In this document: positions 25,641 to 34,411 of the stretch, piece after piece
Layout of the letters: each line of letters opens with the position of its first letter
Position numbering within the stretch: position 1 is the first letter of the stretch
From: Amphibacillus sp052055485
GTDB lineage: Bacteria; Bacillota; Bacilli; Bacillales; Amphibacillaceae
Assembly (NCBI RefSeq): GCF_052055485.1
Contig: NZ_CP197171.1
Location: 1,488,001-1,552,000 of the forward strand
Direction of reading: 5' to 3'
DNA: 64,000 bases
Program-made: the position numbers and the translations under genes
The notes under the pieces: generated by a model
Seen by the model: the letters and a program-made list of their open reading frames with translations, nothing else
Database searches by the model: none
Told to the model about the DNA's origin: nothing

Positions 25641-26675
25641 ATGAGACTTAAAGTATTTCAAAAGTCTTTAATTGTTGGTTTATTGGTGTTTATATTAGTA
25701 GGTTGTTCGAACGAGGAAGGGAATAACGATGATTCAACAGACGGTGCTGATTATAGTGTAGCGCTGATAACAAGTGAGGGTGGTCTAGGCGATCGTAGTT
25801 TTAATGATTCGGGCCATGAAGGATTGAAGAAAGCCGAAGAGGAATTTGGTATCTCAACAAGAGTAGTAGAACCAAGAGATGTATCTGAAGGTGAGACGTA
25901 TTTTAGACAATTAGCAGATGCAGGTATAGATCTGGTCATTACCATGGATCTTGGACATCAAGATGCGCTTGAAAGTATTGCTCCAGACTATCCAGATACG
26001 CAATTTGCAATTGTAAATACGATTGCAGAAGGTGAAAATATCTCATCTATAATGTTTAAGGAACATGAGGCATCGTTCCTAGCAGGGGCTTTAGCAGCAA
26101 TGGTTACGACTGAAGATGGTTTAGAGCAAACCAATAATGATGAAATAATTAGTTTTGTTGGCGGTCTTGATTCACCAGGTATCACTATTTTCTTAACAGG
26201 CTTTACATCAGGGGCAGAACATATTAACGAAAATATTAAAGTCTTATCTGCTTATACTAACTCTTTTGCAGATCCGGCACGTGGAAAAGAAGTTGCATTA
26301 TCGCAAATTTCAGAAGGTTCTGATATTATTTTTCAGGCGGCGGGAGCGACTGGTGAAGGAGTCATACAAGCGGCAGAAGAAAAAAATGTATTTGCCATTG
26401 GGGTTGATTCTGACCAAGATAGTATTGCTCCAGGATATGTATTAACTAGTGTAATGAAACGAGTAGACAATGCTGTTTATAATTTAATTCAAAGTGGATT
26501 GGAAAATGATAGCTATGAATCTTTATATGAATTGGGTTTGAAAGAAGAAGGAGTACAATTATCGCCGATGGAACACACAAGAGATTTGCTTCCCGAAGAA
26601 TATTTGGAAGAAGTTGAAAAGCTAAAAGAAGACATCATAAATGGAGATATCGTTGTAGAAGATACGAGACTTTAA
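25641..26675 (+). CDS. BMP-family nucleoside-binding lipoprotein of an ABC importer
   Basis: A 344-residue membrane-anchored binding protein of the Bmp/Med family, which typically captures nucleosides. The signal peptide ends in a lipobox LVGC with the acylated Cys22. Family motifs include GLGDRSFNDSGHEGL, VVEPRDVSEGETYFRQLADAG, VNTIAEG..ISSIMFKEHEASFLAGALA and FAIGVDSDQD. ATG follows GAAAGGGAG. It is the first gene of a nine-gene operon with its ATPase 12 bp downstream. The exact ligand is unknown; the downstream enzymes suggest a nucleoside or nucleoside-like compound. Confidence 0.9.
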   Translation: MRLKVFQKSLIVGLLVFILVGCSNEEGNNDDSTDGADYSVALITSEGGLGDRSFNDSGHEGLKKAEEEFGISTRVVEPRDVSEGETYFRQLADAGIDLVITMDLGHQDALESIAPDYPDTQFAIVNTIAEGENISSIMFKEHEASFLAGALAAMVTTEDGLEQTNNDEIISFVGGLDSPGITIFLTGFTSGAEHINENIKVLSAYTNSFADPARGKEVALSQISEGSDIIFQAAGATGEGVIQAAEEKNVFAIGVDSDQDSIAPGYVLTSVMKRVDNAVYNLIQSGLENDSYESLYELGLKEEGVQLSPMEHTRDLLPEEYLEEVEKLKEDIINGDIVVEDTRL

Positions 26676-26687
26676 AGGATGATGAAT

Positions 26688-28220
26688 ATGAATGCCATTG
26701 AAACAAGATACTTAACCAAGAAATTTGGCGAATTCACAGCCATTAATGATGTGAGTTTACAAATAAAAAAAGGTGAAATCCATGCCATTTGTGGAGAAAA
26801 TGGTGCAGGAAAATCTACTTTAATGAACATGCTTTTTGGTTTGCTCGAGCCAACAAGTGGTGAAATTCTATTAAATGATGTTAAAGTCAATTTCTCATCA
26901 CCAAAAGAAGCTATTGACCATGGAATTGGAATGGTTCATCAACACTTCAAATTAATACCGAGTTTATCCGTGTATGAGAATGTATTATTAGGAGAAGAAA
27001 TAACGAATAGATTTGGAAAAATTAACAATAAAAAAGAAAAATACAATGTACAACAGACAATAGATAGATTTAGTTTCGATTTAAATGCAACGGATACTGT
27101 TGGAAGCCTATCAGTTGGAGCCCAACAAAGAGTTGAAATAGTAAAAATGTTACATCGAAAGATAGATTTATTAATTTTAGATGAACCAACGGCAGTACTA
27201 ACGCCACAAGAAACGGATGAATTGCTGGATAGATTAGTTGAGTTAAAAGAAACAGGAACAACAATTATCATCATTACCCATAAATTAGATGAAGTTAAAA
27301 AGGTATCTGATAAGGTGACTGTTATACGTAAAGGAGAATATGTTGGGACAGTTAATGCCTCAGAGGTTACAGAACAACAGATTTCAAGGATGATGGTTGG
27401 GAGAGATGTTATTACGGTAAAAAGTGATGGCATTGTCCCGAAAAATAGTGAAGCTTGGTTAGAACTGAGCCAATTGAACCTGATTTCTAATAAGGGTGTA
27501 AATATCTTGAACGATATTAACCTTAATATTAAAAAGGGAGAAATTGTTGGTATTGCAGGTGTTGAAGGAAATGGTCAAAGTGAGCTGATCGGAATTTTAA
27601 CAGGAATGATTAAAAAGACGTCTGGGAGTATTATTTACCAAGGAAAAGAAATAAAAGATATGTCACCATCTAAGCTAAGAAAAATTGGTTTTGGCCTGGT
27701 TCCTGAAGATCGTTATAAACATGGGCTCAACATTAATATGTCAATTTGGGCGAATATGATTGCTGGTCGTTTTGATGCAGATGGTGTAGTTAAACATAAC
27801 TTTTTAATCAAGAATAATATTGAAAGAAAAACAGAAAGTCTCATTAATAAATTTGATATTCGGATCAGTGATAATATCAATAATGAAGTAAGTTCCTTAT
27901 CTGGTGGAAACGCTCAAAAAATTATTATGGCAAGAGAAATTAATTGTGATCCTAATGTAGTTATTATGAGCCAACCTACTCGCGGAGTTGATGTCGGTTC
28001 AATTGAATTCATCCATTCACAAATCCTAGAGCTGAAGAAAAAGGGAAAAGCTATCTTATTAGTTTCTTCAGAGTTGACAGAAATTTTGAACCTGAGTGAT
28101 CGCATTTACGTCATTTACAAAGGAAATATTGTAGGAGAGAGACTAGTCAGTCAAACAAATAAAGAGGATTTGGGTATGTTGATGTTAGGCGCTGATGGAG
28201 AACGGAGTCAGGTCATATGA
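26688..28220 (+). CDS. Two-domain ABC ATPase of a nucleoside importer
   Basis: A 510-residue ATPase with two nucleotide-binding domains, as in NupA/RbsA-type systems. The first has GENGAGKST, LSVGAQQRVE and LLILDEPTAVLTPQE. The second has the degenerate GVEGNGQSE, LSGGNAQKIIMARE and VIMSQPTRGVDVGS, where Walker B lacks the usual DE pair, as is common in this family. I chose ATG 26688 (MNAIETRYL), about 8 nt after AAAGGA; earlier ATGs overlap that site. The stop overlaps the next start as ATGA. Confidence 0.9.
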   Translation: MNAIETRYLTKKFGEFTAINDVSLQIKKGEIHAICGENGAGKSTLMNMLFGLLEPTSGEILLNDVKVNFSSPKEAIDHGIGMVHQHFKLIPSLSVYENVLLGEEITNRFGKINNKKEKYNVQQTIDRFSFDLNATDTVGSLSVGAQQRVEIVKMLHRKIDLLILDEPTAVLTPQETDELLDRLVELKETGTTIIIITHKLDEVKKVSDKVTVIRKGEYVGTVNASEVTEQQISRMMVGRDVITVKSDGIVPKNSEAWLELSQLNLISNKGVNILNDINLNIKKGEIVGIAGVEGNGQSELIGILTGMIKKTSGSIIYQGKEIKDMSPSKLRKIGFGLVPEDRYKHGLNINMSIWANMIAGRFDADGVVKHNFLIKNNIERKTESLINKFDIRISDNINNEVSSLSGGNAQKIIMAREINCDPNVVIMSQPTRGVDVGSIEFIHSQILELKKKGKAILLVSSELTEILNLSDRIYVIYKGNIVGERLVSQTNKEDLGMLMLGADGERSQVI

Positions 28221-29302
28221 AAATAAAAACATTTTTTAAACAATTTAGTCGTTCACTATTCCCTATTATACTGGCATTGATCATTGGGTATTTTATTATA
28301 CTATTTTCAGGATTCAATCCCAATGAGGCGTATTTGCAATTAATTCGAGGTTCACTAAGCTCATCCTCGCAAATTTTAAATACTTTATTTGCCGCAACAC
28401 CCATATTGTTAACAGGTTTAGCAACGACGATATCTTTTAAAGCAGGCCTCTATAATATGGGAGCAGAAGGACAGCTATATTTGGGAGGTTTTGCGGCTGC
28501 ATATGTTGGGTTTACCTTACAAGGATTATCTCCTTTGATACATATTATCTTAGCCTTGTTGGCAGGGATAGTCGTTGGGGCATTATTTGCTTTTATTCCA
28601 GCCATTTTAAGAGCGTATCTAAAGGTAGATGAAATGGTTTCAACATTGATGCTTAATTATGTAGCGATATTATTTACAACCTGGTTAGCTAGTTATCCGT
28701 TTAGAGCACCTGGAGCATCTAATCCAGAAACTGTTTCAGTAGCTAACTCAGCAGTAATCCCAAGGATTTTTAGTGGGGCTCAATTACATTATGGCTTTTG
28801 TATAGCACTTCTAGTGTTTGTCATCGTGTACATTATGTTAAAGAAAACAACCCTAGGTTATGAAATTGAATCTATCGGAAAAAACCCTGATTTTTCTGGT
28901 TTTGTTGGAATTAATGTATCAAAAAAAATAGTCATTATCATGGTTATTTCCGGAATTATTAGTGGGCTGGCAGGTTCGATTGAAATTTTGGGGACACACG
29001 GAAAATTTGCTAGTGGTTTTTCTCCTGATTATGGCTGGACGGGTTTGACAATTGCTTTAATTGGAAATCTCCATCCTGTAGGAGTCTTGTTAGGCTCAAT
29101 TCTTTTCGGAATCCTAAAAACGGGCGGGAGTACAATGGAAATTATGACAGGTGTGCCAAGGTCAATCATCTTAGTTTTAGAGGGGTTAATCGTTATTTTT
29201 CTAACTGTGAATTTATTTAATAACCGTTCCCCGATTTTTAATAAGTTTAGAAAAAAATTTCAAACTAAAGAAAAAATAATGACTGCGGGAGAGGAGAGGT
29301 AG
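28217..29302 (+). CDS. ABC importer permease, nucleoside type (subunit 1)
   Basis: A 361-residue inner-membrane permease of the BPD_transp_2 family with about ten hydrophobic segments. The conserved FKAGLYNMGAEGQLYLGGFAAA and GIIS-GLAGSIEILG segments are typical of the first permease of BMP-type nucleoside importers. Its start overlaps the ATPase stop by 4 nt, indicating translational coupling, and the second permease follows after 3 bp. Confidence 0.9.
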   Translation: MKIKTFFKQFSRSLFPIILALIIGYFIILFSGFNPNEAYLQLIRGSLSSSSQILNTLFAATPILLTGLATTISFKAGLYNMGAEGQLYLGGFAAAYVGFTLQGLSPLIHIILALLAGIVVGALFAFIPAILRAYLKVDEMVSTLMLNYVAILFTTWLASYPFRAPGASNPETVSVANSAVIPRIFSGAQLHYGFCIALLVFVIVYIMLKKTTLGYEIESIGKNPDFSGFVGINVSKKIVIIMVISGIISGLAGSIEILGTHGKFASGFSPDYGWTGLTIALIGNLHPVGVLLGSILFGILKTGGSTMEIMTGVPRSIILVLEGLIVIFLTVNLFNNRSPIFNKFRKKFQTKEKIMTAGEER

Positions 29303-29305
29303 GGC

Positions 29306-30202
29306 ATGGACGCTTTATTACAATTAATTCATACCACTCTAAGAATGACCACCCCAATTTCTTTGGCAGCCTTAGGGGGCTTATATGCACATCGTGCAGG
29401 TGTTTTAAACGTTTCTTTAGAAGGCATGATGCTTTCAAGTGCGTTTACATCGGTAGTTGTGAGTTATGCTACTGGAAATGTCGTTTTGGCTGTATTGGCT
29501 GGTATTGTTAGTTCTTTACTGCTAGGTTGTATATTTTCAATATTTGGCATTTCATTTAAAGGTAATTTGATAATTGTTGGTTTAGCTATTAACACCCTAG
29601 TGGCAGGTTTTAGTTCATATTTTTTGCAAGTTGCATTTGGTCAACGCGGTACTTTCTCTGATGCAAGAATAGTAGGTATCGAAACCTTAGATATTCCAAT
29701 ATTACGTGATATCCCAATATTAAATCAAATTTTAAATAATCACACGCCAATTGTGTATTTAAGTTTTATTACACTACTTATTGTACATGTTATTTTATAC
29801 AAAACTAAATTAGGTGTTTACATTCGAACGGTGGGAGAAAATGAGGAAGCTGCTAAGTCTGTTGGTTTACCTGTTATGCGAATTAGATATGTTGCGATAT
29901 TAATTGGGTCAATTCTGTGTGGGCTTGCTGGAGCGAATATATCGCTTGAGAATGTATCTGTTTTTGTAGAAAATATGACTGGCGGCCGAGGCTTTATTGC
30001 TCTAGCAGCGATTTACTCTGGTCAAGGAACAGCAGTTGGTACTTACTTATTCAGTTTATTATTTGGGTTAGCAGATGCTTCACAAATCCGATTGCAGAAT
30101 ATCAATATACCTGGTGCGTTTGTACAAATGATTCCATACGTTACGATTGTCATTGTACTTTCAATTATGGGCGTAGTTAATAAGAAGAGGAGAGCATATT
30201 GA
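29306..30202 (+). CDS. ABC importer permease, nucleoside type (subunit 2)
   Basis: A 298-residue partner permease of the BPD_transp_2 family. The motif HRAGVLNVSLEGMMLSSAF near the N-terminus is the hallmark of the second permease of BMP-type importers, and NEEAAKSVGLPVMRIRY is the cytoplasmic loop expected to contact the ATPase. It has eight to nine hydrophobic segments. It ends 1 bp before the hydrolase start, so transport and catabolic genes are transcribed together. Confidence 0.9.
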   Translation: MDALLQLIHTTLRMTTPISLAALGGLYAHRAGVLNVSLEGMMLSSAFTSVVVSYATGNVVLAVLAGIVSSLLLGCIFSIFGISFKGNLIIVGLAINTLVAGFSSYFLQVAFGQRGTFSDARIVGIETLDIPILRDIPILNQILNNHTPIVYLSFITLLIVHVILYKTKLGVYIRTVGENEEAAKSVGLPVMRIRYVAILIGSILCGLAGANISLENVSVFVENMTGGRGFIALAAIYSGQGTAVGTYLFSLLFGLADASQIRLQNINIPGAFVQMIPYVTIVIVLSIMGVVNKKRRAY

Positions 30203-30203
30203 T

Positions 30204-30782
30204 ATGGTTAATAAAGAGAGACCAAACTATGACGCAGCGTTAATTGTTATCGATATGATTTATGATTTCGTAAACCCAAATGGAGCTGTTTATTATGAGA
30301 ATAATAGAAAAATATTGCCTAGAGTTATAGAAACTATAAATAGAGGAAGAAAAAATAATACACTAATTATTTATATTCAACATTCTCATCGTAAGGATAA
30401 ATATGATGTGAAGACATTAACGGGCCGACCAAACAGTATTGCAGGAACAGGTGGTGATGAGCTAGATCCCTCACTACCCATTGATTATGAACATGATTAT
30501 ATCTTGAAAAAAAGAAGATACAGTGCATTCTATTATACAGATTTAGATTTGATTTTACGTGAGCATGTCATTAATAAATTATATATTGTTGGAACAAAGA
30601 CAAATAATTGCGTTCGTTCAACAGTGGAAGATGCTTATCATTTAAATTATCAAGTAAATGTCATTGGAGATTGTGTGGCAACTGATAATGATGAAGTGAA
30701 TCAGATATATCTGAGAGATATCGATCGTTATTATGGCAAAGTAGTTAGTCGTGAAGAAATTTTTGCGGATGGGAGAATATAG
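30204..30782 (+). CDS. Isochorismatase-like cysteine hydrolase
   Basis: A 192-residue amidase of the isochorismatase/nicotinamidase superfamily. The triad is visible as Asp17 (VIDMIYDF), Lys103 (KRRYSAF) and Cys136 (TKTNNCVRSTVEDA). Members hydrolyse amide or carbamoyl groups in nicotinamide, N-carbamoylsarcosine or ureidoacrylate. Within this operon it may act on the base released from the imported compound, which is inference. ATG lies 1 bp after the permease stop with GAGGAGA upstream, and the kinase start follows after 1 bp. Confidence 0.87.
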   Translation: MVNKERPNYDAALIVIDMIYDFVNPNGAVYYENNRKILPRVIETINRGRKNNTLIIYIQHSHRKDKYDVKTLTGRPNSIAGTGGDELDPSLPIDYEHDYILKKRRYSAFYYTDLDLILREHVINKLYIVGTKTNNCVRSTVEDAYHLNYQVNVIGDCVATDNDEVNQIYLRDIDRYYGKVVSREEIFADGRI

Positions 30783-30783
30783 T

Positions 30784-31761
30784 ATGTCTGATTGTTTAGA
30801 TATAATGGGCATTGGTTATCCAAGTCTAGATTATGTTATTAGATTAAATGATGAACCATCAATTGGGAAAACATCACTCATTACAACACATAATCATAAA
30901 AAACCATACTTCGGGGGTTGTGTTGTAAACATTATCTACTTGCTGAATACTCTTGGCTATAATTGTGGGCTGACGATGACAGTGGGCAAAGATTTCAAAG
31001 AGAGTGGCTTTGAAAAATTTTTAACGGATAATAAAGTGTCTTTACAATATACAAACCAGAATAATGATTTAAATACCTCTTATACGAATCTATTAATGAC
31101 TCCCAATGGAGAACATATTACGTTATTTTCTCAAGGACCAATGAGTTCAAAGCTGTTTTGCCCACAGGATTTTAATGATTTAAATGTAAAATATGGGTTA
31201 TTGACCATTGGTGAACCTAATGCAAACAAACACTTTTTAAATGTATGTATCGAAAATAATATTCCAACTATTTTTAGTATGAAAGGAGATTACCATTCTT
31301 TAGATAAAGAATATCTAGTGAAGGTAATAGAACATAGTGAAGTCATTTTCATGAATGATGCTGAATATGCACAATTAAATCAATATTTACCTCAGAAAAT
31401 TTTAAGTTATTTATCAGTAAATGAAAACAAAGTGATTGTTATTACTTTGGGAAGTAAAGGCAGTTTGGTTTTTAGTAATAAAGGGGACTATTTCGTGAAT
31501 AGTTATCCTGAAGCTAATGTAGTAGACACCACAGGGGGTGGTGATGCTTACATTGCTGGTTTTTTATCGCAATATTTAGAAAATAAAACATTAGAAGAAG
31601 CAGTCATTCGGGGGACAGCATTATCTTCATGTATAATTGAGGATTTTGGTTGTTTAACAAATATCCCTACCATGGAAGAGCTTCAATTTAGAGAGAACAA
31701 AATAAAGGAGTCGATTAATTATGAAAGAGCAGACACTATACTTAGAACTTACCAAAGATAA
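30784..31761 (+). CDS. PfkB-family carbohydrate/nucleoside kinase
   Basis: A 325-residue ribokinase-like kinase. The N-terminal substrate region has FGGCVVNIIYLLNTLGY, and the catalytic signature near the C-terminus is VDTTGGGDAYIAGFL, with Gly in place of the usual Ala in GAGD. Relatives phosphorylate ribose, nucleosides, pseudouridine or aminosugars. The start is ATG 30784 (MSDCLDIMGIGYPSLD), 1 bp after the hydrolase stop; the frame is open further upstream inside that gene. The 3' end overlaps the phosphorylase start by 41 bp. Confidence 0.87.
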   Translation: MSDCLDIMGIGYPSLDYVIRLNDEPSIGKTSLITTHNHKKPYFGGCVVNIIYLLNTLGYNCGLTMTVGKDFKESGFEKFLTDNKVSLQYTNQNNDLNTSYTNLLMTPNGEHITLFSQGPMSSKLFCPQDFNDLNVKYGLLTIGEPNANKHFLNVCIENNIPTIFSMKGDYHSLDKEYLVKVIEHSEVIFMNDAEYAQLNQYLPQKILSYLSVNENKVIVITLGSKGSLVFSNKGDYFVNSYPEANVVDTTGGGDAYIAGFLSQYLENKTLEEAVIRGTALSSCIIEDFGCLTNIPTMEELQFRENKIKESINYERADTILRTYQR

Positions 31762-32479
31762 AGTAGCACCATATGCCGTTATGTCAGGTGATCCTAGAAG
31801 AGTAGAGAAAATTATTCCTTTACTGGATGAGGTTGAGAAAGTATCTGTTAGTCGAGAGTTTCATACTTATACTGGTAAATATAAAGGGATGCCTGTAACG
31901 ATATCTTCTACAGGAATGGGGGGACCTTCTGCGGCGGTTACATTGGAGGAGTTATATGAGGCTGGAATAAAAGCTGTTGTACGCTTGGGAACAGTTATGG
32001 GTTTGAGCGATAATCTAGGTAAGTTTTTTGTTCCGGTTGCTGCTATGCGGAGAGAGTCTACCAGCAAATATTATGTAGATAGTTCATACCCTGCCGTAGC
32101 CAGCCATAAGCTTGTGAACATCATGAATAACAGTATTATTAAGCATAACCGAGAAAACGAAAACGGTATTATTTGTTCAACGGATGGCTATTACACAGAA
32201 ATGAAAGAGTCAAGGTTATCAAAACAAATGAGTACTGATGTGATTGGAGCTATGAATGATCTACATAAATATAATATTAAAGGCTTAGATATGGAAACAG
32301 CCACTTTATTTACATTAGGAAACTTGATGGGAATAGATATTTGTTCAGTTATGCTTGCCACAGTGACCGATAATTTAAATCAATCACTTGAATTAGATGT
32401 AAGGAAAAATGAAGAAGAGATGTTAGCTAGAATCGTATTAGAAGGATTACTAATGTACCATCAACAAAAAAATAAATAA
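31721..32479 (+). CDS. Nucleoside phosphorylase (NP-I family, uridine-phosphorylase-like)
   Basis: A 252-residue NP-I phosphorylase that would split a nucleoside with phosphate into base and (deoxy)ribose-1-phosphate. SGDPRRVEKI (22-31) is the phosphate motif, ISSTGMGGPSAA the central motif and LDMETATLF the ribose-binding Met-Glu. The segment matching FYPGQERYD of E. coli uridine phosphorylase, which gives the uracil-reading Gln166/Arg168, reads YYTEMKESR here, so uridine may not be the substrate. ATG follows AAGGAG and lies 41 bp inside the kinase gene. Confidence 0.88.
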   Translation: MKEQTLYLELTKDKVAPYAVMSGDPRRVEKIIPLLDEVEKVSVSREFHTYTGKYKGMPVTISSTGMGGPSAAVTLEELYEAGIKAVVRLGTVMGLSDNLGKFFVPVAAMRRESTSKYYVDSSYPAVASHKLVNIMNNSIIKHNRENENGIICSTDGYYTEMKESRLSKQMSTDVIGAMNDLHKYNIKGLDMETATLFTLGNLMGIDICSVMLATVTDNLNQSLELDVRKNEEEMLARIVLEGLLMYHQQKNK

Positions 32480-32507
32480 TAGTAAATAATCAAAAGGAGA
32501 GTTTAAC

Positions 32508-33665
32508 ATGCTACCCATGAGACCGATGAAGCTTGGCGGAGAATTTATAATATTTGGTGAAAATTCATTAGAATATTTATCACAGCTAGAAGGTAACAGG
32601 AAAAAAGCATTTATTGTTAGAGATGGAGACTTTCTTGAACAACATGGTTTCTTAGACGAAATAGTTAATTTATTGGGAAAAGGTGGGTTTGAAGTTGATG
32701 ATTTTAATGAGGTAGAGCCAGATCCATCTATTGAAACAGTTAATAAAGGTGTAAAGAAAATGCTAGCATTTGAACCGGATTGGATTATTGCAGTGGGTGG
32801 AGGGTCTGTGATGGATGCCGCTAAAGCCATGTGGATCATTTACGAACACCCACATTTAAAAAGTATTGCAGATATAACCAATCCAATCCCTAAATTACGT
32901 AAGAAAGCTAAGATGGTTAATATACCTACTTCAAGCGGTACAGGGAGTGAGGTAAGTCGTTCAATTGTAATTACTGATCCTAGCACACATACCAAACATG
33001 GGATTGGCGATATGGAAATGATGCCTGATATTGCTATTCTTGAACCCAAATTAACAGCTACATTGCCAAAATCAATGACTGCTGCAACAGGAATGGATGC
33101 ATTTACTCATTCTATAGAAGCAAGAACGTCGAGAAGGGCAAACTCATTAGCAGATGCTCTTGCTGACAAAGCGATTAAAGACATATTTGAAAATATATTG
33201 ACGGCTTATAATGATCCAAAGAATTTAAAGGCAAGAGAAAATATGTTAGTTGCGTCGATGATTTCAGGTATGGCTTTTACAAATGTGTCCTTAGGTATTG
33301 TACACAGCCTTGCTCATGCATTTGGTGGTAAATTTGGAGTTCCTCATGGTATTGCGAACGCTATTATATTGCCGTATGTTATGGAATATAACACTCAAGA
33401 TCAACGTGCGGATGACATTTATAAGGAAATCAGTAATAATCTTGATACAGGAAAATCACTAATCACAATCGTTAATGAGTTAAATAAACAAATGGATATC
33501 CCGCCACGATTAAAAGATCTCATTAATAAAGATGAGACATTTGATTCATTATTAAATGAATTAGCGGAACTTGCCAAAGCAGATGGTTGTACAAAAACCA
33601 ATCCAATTCTTCCATCAATTGATGAATTTAAAGAGCTATTTAAAGTGTGTTACTATGGGTCATAG
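32508..33665 (+). CDS. Iron-containing (group III) alcohol dehydrogenase
   Basis: A 385-residue metal-dependent alcohol dehydrogenase. Cofactor motif VGGGSVMDAAKAM, TSSGTGSEVS, and metal ligands in PDIAILEP (Asp), DAFTHSIEA (His), HSLAHAFGG (His) and GVPHGIANA (His) are all present. It would interconvert an aldehyde and alcohol with NAD(P)H. In this operon it could dispose of an aldehyde produced by a TrpA-like lyase, which is inference. It lies 28 bp after the phosphorylase, and its stop is 1 bp before the next start. Confidence 0.9.
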   Translation: MLPMRPMKLGGEFIIFGENSLEYLSQLEGNRKKAFIVRDGDFLEQHGFLDEIVNLLGKGGFEVDDFNEVEPDPSIETVNKGVKKMLAFEPDWIIAVGGGSVMDAAKAMWIIYEHPHLKSIADITNPIPKLRKKAKMVNIPTSSGTGSEVSRSIVITDPSTHTKHGIGDMEMMPDIAILEPKLTATLPKSMTAATGMDAFTHSIEARTSRRANSLADALADKAIKDIFENILTAYNDPKNLKARENMLVASMISGMAFTNVSLGIVHSLAHAFGGKFGVPHGIANAIILPYVMEYNTQDQRADDIYKEISNNLDTGKSLITIVNELNKQMDIPPRLKDLINKDETFDSLLNELAELAKADGCTKTNPILPSIDEFKELFKVCYYGS

Positions 33666-33666
33666 A

Positions 33667-34377
33667 ATGGATTTAGTATGTTATCTTTCAAATGGATTTC
33701 CTAATCATGAAGAAACTATAGAGAATGCAAGAGCATATATTGCCGGTGGCTGTAATGTGATTGAAGTTGATTTGCCGACAGATAACCCATTTATGGATGG
33801 AGAATTACTACAAGAAAGAATGATTCATTCTTACAATCAAGACCCAACTTTAGAGTCACATATTGAGACTATATATAAATTACGCCGAGAATTTCCTGAT
33901 CAACGTTTGATAACTTTAGCTTATGAAAAAACAGTAAAGAAAATGGGTTTGCAACGCTTTGTTACATTGTATAATGAGAATAGTATTGAAGCTGTTATTC
34001 TTGTAGCAACTGAAGATGATGAAGTTAAAGAGTATCTGATGAGTCAAGGTCTTCAAGTTGTTAGCTACATTCCCTACCATTTTACTAAAGAAGAAATTGC
34101 CAATGCAAGAAATACTAATGGATTTATCTATTTGCAAGCAAAGGCAGAGCAGCGGGAAGCTAGTCAAACCCTAGAAGAAGTGATTTCATATATACGTTAC
34201 CAATTAAAGATAGCTGATTCAATATATTGTGGCGTAGGAATAACTAGTCCAGCTGATATCAGAAGAGTAAAAAATGCAAAGGCAGAAGGCGTTTTTGTTG
34301 GTAGTGCGGTATTCACGAAAGAAAAAAATAAACAGGAAATGTCAGAATTCATATCTACTTTGAAGCAGGAAACATAA
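33667..34377 (+). CDS. TrpA-like TIM-barrel lyase, paralogue 2
   Basis: A 236-residue paralogue of the protein at 24546-25277. The start strand is MDLVCYLSNGFP, VIEVDLPTDNPFMDGE holds Glu33 and Asp44 at the same positions, and the phosphate loops are CGVGITSPADI and GVFVGSAVF. I chose ATG 33667, aligned with paralogue 1 and 1 bp after the dehydrogenase stop; ATG 33655 is an alternative. The ribosome binding site is poor, so translation is probably coupled. The intact catalytic pair suggests an active retro-aldolase on a phosphorylated substrate; a heterodimer with paralogue 1 is conceivable. Confidence 0.73.
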   Translation: MDLVCYLSNGFPNHEETIENARAYIAGGCNVIEVDLPTDNPFMDGELLQERMIHSYNQDPTLESHIETIYKLRREFPDQRLITLAYEKTVKKMGLQRFVTLYNENSIEAVILVATEDDEVKEYLMSQGLQVVSYIPYHFTKEEIANARNTNGFIYLQAKAEQREASQTLEEVISYIRYQLKIADSIYCGVGITSPADIRRVKNAKAEGVFVGSAVFTKEKNKQEMSEFISTLKQET

Positions 34378-34411
34378 TATACTACTGCTAAAGCTTGAGG
34401 TGAGGGATAAA

